NCBI GenBank assembly: GCA_947172415.1
Contig: OX359197.1
Span: 2,852,001 to 2,916,000 of the forward strand
Direction of reading: 5' to 3'
Length of the DNA stretch: 64,000 bases
From: Chondrosia reniformis
Lineage: Eukaryota; Porifera; Demospongiae; Chondrillida; Chondrillidae
The notes below the pieces were generated by a model, which saw nothing but the letters and a program-made list of their open reading frames with translations, was not told the origin of the DNA and did no database searches. Below, piece by piece: positions 22,997 to 36,021 of the stretch; the first letter of the stretch is position 1; every line of letters starts with the position of its first letter. The position numbers and the translations under genes are program-made.

Positions 22997-23277
22997 AAAA
23001 CCACTACTTAACAAGTAGTTCGAGTTTAAAAAAGTAAGTAAACTCAAACTACTTGGCTGTTTCTCAAAGATATCCGGTTAACCGATTTCCGATCGACTCT
23101 TGTTGGCCGTCAATTTTATCTCGTAGAAAACGTTTTTGCGCAAGCTTTACGTTACATAGTATTAGTAAGGGTGGTTTTTAAGTCCATTTCGTTCGTTCAC
23201 TGTTCTACGCTAAGGAAGAGAAAGCTAATTTTAAGCTAGAAAACGAAAGTTTCCGAACGTCCGCCATTTTTTGACAG

Positions 23278-23314
<37 letters not shown>

Positions 23315-23386
23315 CAAGACTACGAACAGGAAGCCATACGTTAACATAATTTCTGAAAACAATATAGGGGCGCCTATGGCGCCCCA
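22997..23386. mobile_element. GC-hairpin-ended element, family E, copy 2
   Basis: This is the inverse of 12625-13013. It ends at the hairpin GGGGCGCC-TAT-GGCGCCCC (23367-23385) and, on the left, has CAAGTAGTTCGAGTTTA (from 23012) facing TAAACTCAAACTACTTG (to 23055). The inner GGGGCGCC hairpin seen at 12970-12986 is missing here. Alternating AT tracts are at about 23279-23313. Confidence 0.75.
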
Positions 23387-26300
23387 AAAATAGTACACAC
23401 ACCTAGTACATACAACTAGTACATTCTACTAGCACGTACTACAAGTACAAACAAGTAATACCCATAACTAATACATACAACTAGTACATACAACTAGCAC
23501 ATACAACTAGTACAAACAAGTAGTTCATACAACTTGTACTTACAACTAGTACCTATGACTAGAACATACACATATAACTAGTACATATAAATATTACAAA
23601 CAACTAGTACATTAAAGTAGAACTCCAACTAGTACATAGAATTAATACATACAAATAGTACACACAACTAGTACATATAAGTAGTACCACAATTACTACA
23701 TACAACTAGTACTTTCAACTAGTACAAACAACAGCGACATACAAGAAGTAAATATATCTGGCAAATATAACTTGTACTAACACATTCAACTAGTACTACA
23801 ACTAATACAAAGAACGAGTACACAAAATTAGTACGTACAACTTTTACACACACCATGTACCTAGAACTAGTGTATATAAGTAGTACATACATTTAGTACC
23901 TCCAACTAATAAATATAACCAGTGCTTGTTTGTACAATTAGTAATGCAACTACTGGCTACAATAAGTAAATATTACCAGTACAAGTACATACCACTGGTT
24001 AATACAATTAGTACATACAATCACTGCATACAACCAGTACAAAACTATTACATATAACTATTACCTACATCTAGTTATTATAACTAGAAGTGGTACATAC
24101 AACTGGTATATACCTATTTAGTATCTAGTATTACTAGTACTAGAGCCTACAACTAGTACATATAACTAGGACCCACAACTAGTACAATAAACTAGAACCT
24201 ATAACTAGTACATAACTAGTACATACAAATAGTACATACAACTAGGCCATACAAGTAGTACATATAACTACTATATACAACTAGTACATACAACTAATAC
24301 ATAAAACTAATATATAACTAGTCCATACAAGTAGTAGATACAACTAGTTCAAACAATTAAAACATACAACTAGTAAACATAACTTGTACTAGTACATACA
24401 ACATAGTTAATACAACTACTACATACAACTAGTAAATAACTAGTTCATACAACTAGTACGTACAACAAGTACATACAATTAGTACATACAGCTATTACAT
24501 TCAATAAGTACATGCAACAAGTACCTACAAATAGTAAATATAACTAGTGCTAGTACATACAACTAGCACCTACCCAGTACCTAATATAACTAGCTCTAGA
24601 ACCTACAAGTAGTACATATACTAGTATATACAACTAGTACATAAAACTAGTACATATTACTAGTACAAACAACTGCTACATACAACTAGAAACCAGTGCA
24701 TAGAACCAGAACATATAACTAGTACATACCACTAGTTCATACAACTAGCACATACAGCTAGTACAAACAATTAGGACATATATACAACTAGTAAATATAA
24801 CTAGTAAATATAACTTGTACTAGTACATACAACTAGTAAATATAACTAATAAATCTTACTTTTACTAGTACATACAACTAGTGCCATCTTAGTACCTAGT
24901 TTTACAAGTATTAGAACTTACAACTAGTATGTATAACTAGTACCCAACTACTACATATATCAAGTACATACACATGTAACTGGTACCTATAAATAGTACA
25001 TACACCTAGTTTATACAATTAGTACATACAAAGAGTACAAACAACTAGTGCATACAAGTAGTACATAAAATTGGTACATACAACTGGTACACAGAACTAG
25101 TACTTAAAACTAGTACATACAACTAGTACATAACTAGTACATACATTAGTACATAGAACTAGTTCAAACATTTAGAACATACAACTACTACATTCATCTA
25201 GTACCTACAATTTGTACATACAATTAATATATAAAAATAGTACATACAACTAGTACATACAACTGGACTATACAACTATTTACTACTACATACAACTAGT
25301 CAAAATAACTATAACATAGAACTAGTACAAACAACTAGTACATACAATTAGTATAAATAACTAGTACATATGCCAAGTACATACAACTGGTACATATAAT
25401 TAGTTCATATACCTAGAAAATACAAGAAGTACATACAACAAGGACGTAAAACTAGTACCTACTACTAGTACATATAGCTAGAACTAGAAGATAAAACTAG
25501 TGCATAAAACTAGTACATACAACTAGTGCATACATATTGTTCATTCAATTATATAGAACATACAACTACTACATGCAATTAGTACATTCAACTAGTAGCT
25601 ACTACTAGTTATTATAACTCATGCTAGTACGTACAGTTGGTACATACAAATAGTACACACAAATAGTACTACAATTAATAAAATGAACTATATAACACAC
25701 AATTAGTATGTACAACCAGTACGTACAACTAGTATATACAACTAGTACTTACAACTTTTGCACACAACATGTACATGGAACTACGGCATACAATTAGTAC
25801 ACACAACTAGTACATACAACTAGTAACTAGTACAATCAACTAATACAAACAACTAGTACATACAACTAGGACATACAACTAGTATATACAATTAGTTCCT
25901 ATTACTACTTCATACAACAAGTATATACAAGTAGTATCTCAGTACATATAATTAGTACCTATCTAGTACTTAGTTTAACTAGTACTAGAACCTACAACTA
26001 GTGCATACAACTAGTGCATCCACATATAACTAGTACATACAACTAGTACATACTACTAGTACATACAACTATTACATACAATTAATGCCTACAACTAGTA
26101 AATATAATTAGAAATAATACATAGAACTTGTAAAGTACATACAACTAGTACATAAAACTAGTAGACACAACTACTACATATAACTAGTACATTCACATAT
26201 AACTGGTAAATATAAATAGTACATACAACTAGTACATACAACTAGTACATACAACTAGTACATGCAATTAGAACATACAACTATATACTACAAACAACAA

Positions 26301-26651
26301 GTACATACATCTAATAACTACAACTAGTAAATATAACTTGTACTAGTACATACAACAAGTACATAAAACTAGTACCTAGAACTAGTAAATATTACCACCA
26401 CTAGTACGTACAACTAGTTAATATAACTACTAAATACAACTAGTATATACATAACTAGTACATACAGTTAGTACATTCAACTAGTACATATAACTAGTAC
26501 CTACAACTAGTAATTATAACCAGTGCAAGTACATACCACTAGTACATACAATTAGTGCCTACAGTAAGTAAATATTACCAGTACTAGTACATACCACATG
26601 TTAAAACAACTAGTACATACAATTAGTACATACAACTAGTACACAACTAGT

Positions 26652-27389
26652 ACATACTAGAGAAAAATAAAAAATTTCTACAAAAATAGTGAAGATGTAG
26701 GGATGGCACAAAAAGCACATAAACAAGAAAGCGATGTTACACAGTGAAGCATTAGCTATATATGCATGAATCATACAACACCCTTGCTTATAGGATTCAT
26801 GCATAACTAATGCTTCACTTTGTAACATCCCTTTCTTGTTTATGTGCTTTTTGTGCCATCCCTATATCTTCAGTCTTTTTGTAGAAAATTTTTATTTTTC
26901 TCTAGTTTCTGTACTTTTTATGGAGCATAAGCTAGGAATTCGATTGTATTTAAACCCATTTTGATTTTGCAATCTTCGACTGAATATGACGTCATTAAAA
27001 TGGCAAATTTATTGAGGTCTTGACTCGTGCCATGAAAACCGTCATACTCATTTATAGCGCTATCACTCTCTCTTCCGCAAAAGAAGACAGCTCGGAAAAT
27101 TTGCAATAGTTTCATTTAACAATTAGTCCAAAAGCTTAAATAATATTTTAGTTATGGCTGAAGAAGAATAAGAAGAATAAGAAGAATATGAAGAAGACGA
27201 AAATGGGAATTTTTAAAGTATATTATTTCGCCAGTAGGACATCTTTGTTTACCTTTAAGGTCTATTTAGAGTATATATATTGTATATTTAGCTATACATA
27301 GCCTTGTTTTGTCGATTTTCGGCCTATTTTGGGATTTTGCCCCTATACCGATGTATGGGGAAAACGAAAAAAAACATGTCATCCCTAGG
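26652..27389 (-). mobile_element. Foldback-ended element, family D, copy 2
   Basis: This is the inverse of 7432-8168. Its foldback (about 26655-26925) pairs TAGAGAAAAATAAAAAATTT with AAATTTTTATTTTTCTCTAG, then the TGTAGGGATGGCACAAA and TGTTACACAGTGAAGC arms. The other end (about 27389) carries CATCCCTA but lacks the small AGAGAGTAC hairpin. A (GAA)n tract is at 27158-27205. Minus-strand and plus-strand open frames in it are foldback by-products. Confidence 0.75.
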
Positions 27390-28346
27390 ACATACAACTA
27401 GTACATACGACTAGTACATTTAACTAGAACTAGTACATAAAACCTAGTCATACAACTAATTCTTACAAGTAGTATACATACGACTTATACATACAACTAG
27501 GACACATGACAAGAACATACACATATAACTAGTTCTTATAAACAGTACATCAAACTAGTTCAAACAATTAGTACAAACAAATGGTAAATACAATTAGTAC
27601 ACACAACTAGTACACACAACTAGTACTATAACTAATTAAAAGAACTAGTACACACAATTAGTTCTTACAACTAGAAAGTAGTACATACAACTAGTACATA
27701 CAACTAGTACATACAACTTTTACAAACAACATGTACATAGAACTAGTACATATAAGTAGTACATACAACTAGAACATACAACTAATAAATATAACCAGTG
27801 TAGAACATACAATTAGTACATACAACCAGGACATACTACTGGTATATACAACTAATGAGGACATACTAGTAGTATCTAGTACATTTAACTAGTATCTATC
27901 TAGCAGCTCTTTTAACTAGTACTAGAACATACAACTAGTGTATACAACTAGTACATACACATACAACTAGTACATACAACTGGTACACACAACTAGTACA
28001 TACAATTGTTACCTACAACTGGTACACACAACTAGTACATACAATTGGCACCTACAACTAGTAAATATATCTAGAAATAGTACATACAACTGTTAAAGTA
28101 CATACAACTAGTACATACAACTAGTACATAACTAGTATATACTACTAGTATAGAGAACTATAATATACCATTAATACATACAACTATTACATTCTACTAG
28201 TACTTATAACTAGTACCTACAACTAGTTAATACAACTAGTACTTGTATACAACTAGTACCTACTTAGTACGTAGTATTACTAATACTAGAACCTACAACT
28301 AGTACATACTTTAGAAAAAAAGGATTAACGGAGAACTTTGTTACTT

Positions 28347-28370
28347 CTTGCCTTAGTTTACTAAGGCAAG
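28347..28370 (-). other. 3' UTR hairpin of the non-LTR family
   Basis: CTTGCCTTAG-TTTA-CTAAGGCAAG is a perfect 10-bp stem. The other copy has it at 56201-56224 with one mismatch. A conserved stem-loop near the 3' end of such elements could be the recognition site for their own reverse transcriptase; that role is inference. Confidence 0.7.
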
Positions 28371-28691
28371 GAGTATCTGGCTTGGACAACCCTCAGTCAG
28401 TTATGTTTTCCCTTCTTGGGATTTTTAGCCAGAAGCCTCGGCTTTGCCTCCTTCCGGAAGCAACAAACAGGTGCACGTGGGGCAAAAGTTGACCGTCATA
28501 ATAGGAGGGAGTACCTCCATACACCAATCCACCACTGCTTCCAGAGGTCGACAGGCAAGGACTGGGACAGGACTACTTATCGCCCAGGCCCCAATCCCTC
28601 AACAGATAGATGTCGCCTCAATATCCTTACAGCCAAACAGAGAACAGTTCTCGCATGGCTCTCATCACTTCTACTGCACTTTTTGACAGCT

Positions 28692-29990
28692 TTAGAATAC
28701 CCTAAGGTCTTCCAGGAGCGTATCCACTGTCCCCAAAGCACCAATTCTCATCGGGACTACCTTAATTCGGTAACCCTTAAATTGTTTCCTCATATCAGCC
28801 GCCAGCTTCTGGTACTTTTGGAACTTCTCTTGCCATCTTCCATTAATATTGCTGTCAGTAGGAACTGACATCTCAATAATGTAGATGGACTTACATTTCC
28901 GATCCTCAACCACTAAATCTGGTCTTCTTTCTGTCATTTCTTCATCTGTAGGGACACTAGGTTACCAGAAGATTTTTACAGACCTATTCTCATAGACTGC
29001 TTTTGCTTCTAGTTTGTACCAGGGCTCTTCCTGCTTGAATCCATATTCTTTCAACAATCTCCACTACAATATCAGTATTGCCCGGTCATGCCTCTCTTTG
29101 TAGAGAGAAAATCCCTTTGGCTCACACATGTTTAGTATGTGTTTGACCGTTTCCATAGCCTTGCCACATTCTCTGCACATTAGGAGGCTAGAATTCCTCA
29201 GAATCCTATTTCGGTACCACCTAGTGTGCAGCACATCATCTTGGGCTGCGAGAATCAGAGCCTCAGTTTGAGGTCTGAGTCTCCCCTCAGAAAGCCACAC
29301 ATAAGACTCCTTATTTGTGACTTGTCTGTGGTATGAGCCCTGGTGAGACTTTTTTTCTAGGTTACTTTTTAACCTTTCAGTCTGAGACTCCCGGAGCTCA
29401 CGAGCCACTCTTCTCCATTCACTTACACTATTTTGTGAGGGATCTGTCTTTAGCCACATTTCCGGTTCTAGTTCTATTCCGTGGCTTCCTAATATCAATC
29501 TGGCTTCTTTCAAGACAGTCCTCCTCTGCTTTTAGCACTCCAGCCAATTTTGGTGTTTAACCACAACAGCTGTGAATGGATCATTGGCAGTATGGAGGTA
29601 TTTTACCAGATTCACAACAGCCCTATCGTGATCCAAAGGAAAACTGCAGGGCCCTCTACCACCTTGAGAGCGAGGCAAGTTCACTGTCTCAATGGCAGAG
29701 TTAAAGTGCTGCACTGGTACTTTCTCATTATCTTTCTAACCATTCACTCCCGTTTTGGAAGCTCACATTGAGTCCACCTCAAAACTGGGTAAGAGTATCT
29801 CAATAGGGAGGTGCAGAACATGTTAGAGGCTTCTGCAGCATTGTTACCATTGAGGTGAGAGCTCCACACTTTGTGGAGTATCCTCCTCAATTCAGTGATC
29901 AAGCAAGCTTTGACCTTGCTGTCATCTACCTCAAACAGTTGTTCTAGCCCTAGGTCCTTATAGGTAGTACCCTTCTCAAGGCTCCTTATG
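28692..29990 (-). pseudogene. Non-LTR ORF, C-terminal part (zinc finger plus restriction-like endonuclease), broken
   Basis: Reading from about 29990 down, the sequence matches the C-terminal ORF at 57904-56468. It shows EECIRSLEKGTTYK-like and NLPRSQGGRGPCSFPLDHDR (about 29700-29600), then the finger CRECGKAMETVKHILNMCE (about 29180-29120), then RRPDLVVEDRKCKSIYIIEM (about 28930-28870), which is the PD-(D/E)XK-like nuclease. Frameshifts or stops split it into three open pieces (29714-29532, 29513-29064, 28937-28692). It is dead, and carries more lesions than the longer copy over the same stretch. Confidence 0.8.
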
Positions 29991-31173
29991 CATTCTTCAC
30001 TCCATTCAGGGTTGTCTGGGAGAGGTCATATGTACTAGTTGTATATACCAGTTGTAGGTACTCGTTACTGGTTGCATGTACAAGTTTTATTTGCTAGTTG
30101 TGTGTATTAGTTGTATATACTCGTTACTAGTTGTTTGTACATGTTGTATGGAAGAGTTATGTGTACTAGTTCTGTGAACTAGTTGTATATAATAGTTGTA
30201 TGAACCAATTGTGTGTACTAGTTGTATGTACTAGATGTTGGTACTAGTTGTATGTACTACTTATATGTACTAGTTGTATGTATTGGTTGTATGTACTAGT
30301 AACTAGTTTTATGATCTAGTTGTATTTACTGGCTGTATGTTCTAGTTGTATGTAGTAGTTGTAAGTTCTAGTTCTGCATAGTAGTTGAATGTACTAGTTC
30401 TATGTACTAGTTGTAAGTACAAGGTATATTTAACAGGTAGATGAACTAGTTGAATGTTCTAGCTGTATGAACAAGTTCTATGTATTCATTACTAGGTGTA
30501 TGTACTAGATGTATATACTAGTACTAGTTAAAATTACTAGTGTTAGATACTAGTTGTATATAGTAGTTTTATGTACTAGTGCTCCTTATATTTACTAGTT
30601 GTAAGTATAAGTTGAATGTACTATTTGTATGAATTCTTTGTTTTGTACTTGTACTAGTTATATTTAATAATTAGAGGTACTAGTGGTATGTAATAGTTGT
30701 ATGTACTAGTACTAGTTAAAATTACTAGTTGTAGGCACTAGTGGTATGTAATAGTTGTGTACTAGATGTATGTACTAGTAACTAGTTAAATGTTCCAGCT
30801 CTGTGTATTAGTTTTATATACTAGTTCTTTGTAGTAGTTGTATGTACTTGTTGTATATACTATTTGTATATACTAGTTGTATGTCCTAGTTGTATGTATT
30901 GGTTGTATGTACTTTGTTACAAGTTGCATTTACTGGTTGTATGTTCTAGTTGTATGTACTAGTTTTATGTAGTAGTTCTAGGTAGTAGTTGTATGTACTA
31001 GTTGTAAGTACTAGTTCTATGTACTAGTAGTAGTACCAGTTGGATGTACCAGTTGTATGTTCTAGTTGTATGTACTAGTTGTATGTACTAGTTGTATGTG
31101 GTACTTACTAGTTGTATGTACCAGTTTTAAGTAGTAATTGAATGTACTAGTTATAGTTATAGTTATTAGTTGT

Positions 31174-31371
31174 TATCTTTGTAAAGTTCATCTTTCGACT
31201 TTGGGAGCGTCTAGAGACCCAGACAGTCACTGAAGAAGACCCCCAGGGTCGAAAGGTTTCGCAGAAAGAAGAGTCGAAAAAACTGCGTCTCTAGACACTC
31301 CCAAAGTCGAAAGATGAATATTTACCAAGATAATTTCGACGCTGTTAGAAGAAATCCTTATTCCATTACTA
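31174..31371 (+). mobile_element. Penelope-like terminus (family A), partly palindromic, no coding part
   Basis: A short inverted piece (31174-31222, TTATCTTTGTAAAGTTCATC to CTAGAGACCCAG) is followed by a plus-orientation terminus (31226-31371). The latter contains GTCA-CTGAAGA, the GACCC/GGGTC stem and GAAAGG at 31226-31262, then GACGCTGTTAGAAGAAATCC. The core GAAAC has become GAAAG. The structure matches 5247-5478 with a shorter left arm. Confidence 0.75.
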
Positions 31372-34300
31372 GTTTTGGTCCTATTGTATGTACTGATTGT
31401 ATGAACTAGTTATATGCGCTAATTGTAAGTAGTATTTAAATGTACTAATTGTAATTCTAGTTTAATGAACTAGTTGTAAATACTAGTTGTATTTACTAGG
31501 TATATGGACTACTTCTGTGTATGTACGAGTTATATTTAATAGTTGTAAATACCAATTATAAGTACTAGTTAAATGTACTAGTTCTACGTACTACTTGTAT
31601 GAACTAGTTATATGTACTAGTTGCAGTATGAGTTTAATGTACTAGCTGCTTGTGTTAGTCGCATTTACTAATTGTATGAGCTAGGTATAAGTACTAGATG
31701 TATGTGCTAGTTGTAGTATTAGTTGTATGTACTAGTTGTAAGTACTAGTTGTTTTTACAAGTTGTATGTACTAGGACTTATTATACTTACTAGTTTTAGG
31801 TACTAGTTGTATGCTATTGTTGTATGTACTCTTTACTAGTTGCTGGTACTGGTTGCATGTACTAGTTGTATGTACTCGGATTGGTTTTATTTACGCGTTG
31901 TAAGTACTAGTTGTACGTTCTAGTTGCATGTATTAGTTAAATGTCCTAGTTGTATAACCTAATCATATGTACTAGTTGTATGTGGTGGTTGTATGTAATA
32001 GTTACTCGTTTATGGTCTAGTTGTATGTACTAGTAATATATTTTAGTTGTATATAGTAGTCACATTTACTAGTTGTATGAACTAGGTATAAGTACTAGAT
32101 GAATGTGCTAGTTGCTGGTACTGGTTGCAATACTAGTTGTATGTACTCGGATTGGTTTTATTTACTCGTTGTAAGTACTAGTTGTATGTACTAGTTGTAC
32201 GTTCTAGTTGCATGTATTAGTTAAATGTACTAGTTGTATAACCTAATCACATGTACTAGTTGCATGTGAAAGTTGTATGCAATAGTTGTACGTATCAGTT
32301 GTATGTATTAGTTCTATGTACTTGTTACTATTTGTATGTACAAGTTGTTTGCACTAGTGCTTTGTAACTATGTAATAGTTGTATGTAGTAGTTCTATGTA
32401 CTAGGACTGGTTATATTTACTAGTTGTAGGTACTAATTTTATGTACTAGTTGTATGTACTAGTTGTATGTACTAGTTGTATGTACTAGTTGTATGTACTT
32501 TTATATATAATATTTAAAGTAAATACCAATTATAAGTATTAGTTAAATGTACTAGTTGCCTGTATTAGTCGGATTTACTAGTTGTATGTACTAGGTAAAT
32601 GTACTAGATGTGTGTGCTAGTTGTAGTATTAGTTGTATGTACTAGTTGTAAGTTCTAGTTGTATTTCCAAGTTGTATGTATTAGAACTAATTTTACTTAC
32701 TAGTTTTAGGGACTAGTGTTATGTTATTGTTGAATGTACGCATTACTAGCTGTTTGTACTGGTTGTTTGTACTAGTTGTATATACTCGGATTGGTTATAG
32801 TTACTAGTTGTATGTTCTAGTTGTATGTACTAGTTGTAAGTTCTAGTTGTATTTCCAAGTTGTATGTATTAGAACTAATTTTACTTAGTAGTTTTAGGGA
32901 CTGGTTTTATGTTATTGTTGAATGTACGCATTACTAGCTGTTTGTACTGGTTGTTTGTACTAGTTGTATATACTCGGATTGGTTATAGTTACTAGTTGTA
33001 TGTTCTAGTTGTATGTAATAGTTAAATGTACTAGTTGTATAACCTACTCATATGTACTAGTTGTATGTAGTGGTTGTATGTACTAGTTACTCGTTTATGG
33101 TCTAGTTGTATGTACTAGTTGTACGTTCTAGTTGTATGTAATAGTTAAATGTACTATGTACTATTTGTATGTAGTGATTGTATGTACTAGTAACTAGTTT
33201 TATGGTCTAGTTGTATGTACTGGCTGTATGATCTAGTTGTTTGTAGTAGTTGTAAGTTCTAGTTCTGCATAGTAGTTGTATGTACTATATAGTTCTATGT
33301 ACTAGTTGTAAGTACTAGTTATATGTACCAGGTATATGAACTAGTTGAATGTTCTAGTTGTATGAACTAGTTCTATGTATTTGTTACTAGTGTTATGTGC
33401 TAGTTGTGTGTCCTAGTTGTATGTACTAGTTGTATGTACTAGTACTAGTTAAAATTACTAGTGTTAGATACTAGTTGTATGTAGTAGTTTTATGTACTAG
33501 TGCTCATTATATATAGGACTGGTTATATTTACTAGTTGTAGGTATAAGTTGAATGAAATATTTGTATGAACTCGTTGTTTTGTATTGGTTCTAGTTTTAT
33601 TTACTAGTTGTAGGTACTAGCGGTATGTAATAGTTGTGTGTACTAGATGTATGTACTAGTAACCAGTTATATGTACCAGCTGTATGTATAAGTTTTATAT
33701 ACTAGTTCTTCGTAGTAGTTGTATGTACTTGTTGTATATACTATTTGTATATACTACTTGTATGTATTAGTGGTATGTACTCATTACAAGTTGCATGTAC
33801 TGGTTGTATGTTCTAGTTGTATTTACTAGTTGTATGTAGTAGTTCTAGGTAGTAGTTGTATGTACTAGTTGTATGTACTAGTTGTATGTACTAGTTGTAA
33901 GTACTAGTTATATGTACTAGTTGAATGTACTAGTTTAATGTACTAGTTGTCTGTACTAATTGTATGTACTAGCACTATGTTCTAATTGGGTGTCCTAGTT
34001 CTTTGTACTAGTTCTATGTACTCGTTAATATTTTTATGCACAAGTTGTTTGCACTAGTTGTATGTATAAGTTGTATATACTTGTTACTAGATGTTTGTAC
34101 TGAATGTATATAATAGTTGTCTGTAGTAGTTCTACGGACTAGGACTGGTTATATTTACTAGTTGTAGGTACTAGTTGTATGTACTAGTTGTATGTGCCAG
34201 TTACTAGTTGTATGTGCTAGTTTTATGTTCTACTTGCAAGGAGTAATAATAGTTATATTTACTAGTTGTAGACCTAGTTGTATGAACTAGTTGTATGTAC

Positions 34301-35902
34301 TAGTTTTATGTGCTAGTTGTAATACTAATTTAATGTACTAGTTGTATATATTAGTTATATGGAGTAGTTGTATGTCCTAGTTGTAGTACTAGTAGTATGT
34401 ACTAATTGTATCTACTAATTGTATCTACTAGTTCTTTGTACTAGTTCTATGTACTAGTTGTAGTACTAGGTACATGTAGCAGTTGTATGTACTAGTTGTA
34501 TGGACTAGTTGTATGGACTAGTTGAATGTACTAGGTCTTTGTACTTTTTGTAATACTACTTTAAATTAATAGCTGTATGTACTAGTTATATGTACTAATT
34601 GGATTTACTAGTTGTTTCTACTAGTTGTATGTACTAGCTGTATGGACTAGTTGTATGTACTAGTTGTATGTGCTACTTACTAGTTTTATGTTCCATTTTT
34701 AAGTATTAATTGAATGTACTAGTATTAGTTATATTTACTATTTTTAGGTCTTAATTGTATGTACTAGTTGTATGTACTAGTTATATGGGCTTGTTGTATG
34801 TAGTAGTTAAATGTACTAACTGTAAAACTTGTTTAATAAACTATTTGTATATACTAGTGGTATGTACTAGTTGTATGGACCACTTCTATATGTATGTACC
34901 AGTTATATTTAATAGTTGTAAATACCAATTATAAGTACTCGTTAAATGTACTAGTTCTACATACTAGTTGTATGTAGTAGTTGTGTGTATATACTAGTTG
35001 TATGAATAACATGTATGAACTAGTTTTTTTTATTGGTAGTATGTAAAAGTTGTATGTACTAATTCTATTTACTAAGACTGGCTATATTTACTAGTTGTAG
35101 GTACTAGTTGTATTTACTAGTTGTATGTAATAGGACTTGTTTTACTTATTAGTTTTAGGTGCTAGTTGTTAGTAATAGTTGTATGTACTCGGACTGGTTA
35201 TATTTACTAATTGTAGGTACTAGTTGTAAGCACTAGTTGTATGTACTAGTACTGGTAATATGTTCTAGTTGTACGCACTAGGTGTATGAACTAGTTAAAT
35301 GTACTACTTGTATGTATTACTTATATGTACTACTTATATGTACTAATTGTGTGTAGTGGTTGTATGTTCTAGTTACTCAGTTTATGGTCTAGTTGTATGT
35401 ACTAATTGTATGTTCTAATTGATGTACTAGTAGTATGTTCTAGTTGTATTTACCAGTTGTATGTACTAGTTCTATGTACTCGTTACTATTTGTATGTACA
35501 AGTTGTTTGCACTAGTTGTATGTATAAGTTGTATGTACCCGCTACCAGTTGTTGGTAATAGATGTATATAATAGTAGTATGTAGTAGATTTATGCACTAG
35601 GACTGGTTGTATTTACTAGTTGTAGGTACTAATTGTATGTACTAGTAATAGCTATATTTACTAGTTGTTGGTCCTAATTGTATGTACTAATGGTATGTAC
35701 TAGTTATATGTGCCAGTTGTATGTAGTAGTTAAATGTACTAGTTGCAGCATGAGTTTAATGTACTAGCTGCCTGTATTAGTCGCATTTACTAGTTGTATG
35801 AACTAGGTATAAGTACTAGATGTATGTGCTAGTTGTAGTACTAGTTGTATGTACTAGTTTTAAGTAATAGTTGTTTTTACAAGTTGTATGTACTAGGACT
35901 TA

Positions 35903-36021
35903 TCAGAGAGTACGGGAGTACTCTCTATGTAGGGATGGTATGGGTTGTTTCGTTTTCCCCATACATTGGTATAGTAGCAAAATTCCGAATTAGGCTGAAA
36001 ATCGCCAAAACGAGACTATGT
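35903..36021 (+). mobile_element. Family D fragment (left end)
   Basis: The sequence holds the AGAGAGTAC-GGGA-GTACTCTCT hairpin, then ATGTAGGGATGGTATGGGTT and CCAAAACGAGACTATGTA. It matches the first 120 bp of the element at 7432. Satellite resumes at the exact end of the match. Confidence 0.8.

Larger units (their letters stand above)
16092..28311 (-). repeat. 13-bp minisatellite, orientation domain II (reverse)
   Basis: Here the + strand reads ACATACAACTAGT, the reverse complement of domain I. Blocks are 16092-16275, 17561-18082, 18340-20676, 20975-22996, 23388-26650 and 27390-28311. The punctuation motif appears inverted (AGTACCTACTTAGTACCTAG followed by a TATTAC or TTTAAC variant and GTACTAGAACCTACAACTAG). 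It lies near 19630, 21490, 21955, 22815, 24110, 24575, 24890, 25965, 27895 and 28260. Apart from the listed insertions I see no gene. Confidence 0.95.
28312..30027 (-). mobile_element. RLE-type non-LTR retrotransposon, 5'-truncated copy
   Basis: This carries the 3' 1.7 kb of the same family as 56165-60500, on the minus strand. It contains the end of the ORF (zinc finger and endonuclease) and the 3' UTR with its hairpin. It breaks off inside the coding region at about 30027, as expected for incomplete target-primed reverse transcription. To its left the satellite is in reverse orientation and to its right in forward orientation, so an orientation switch coincides with this copy. Confidence 0.85.

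Noticed and set aside
28416-28868. 150-codon plus-strand frame in the truncated non-LTR copy
   Set aside because: It lies antisense to the 3' end and 3' UTR of the element and is not maintained in the other copy (there only 110 codons, different end).
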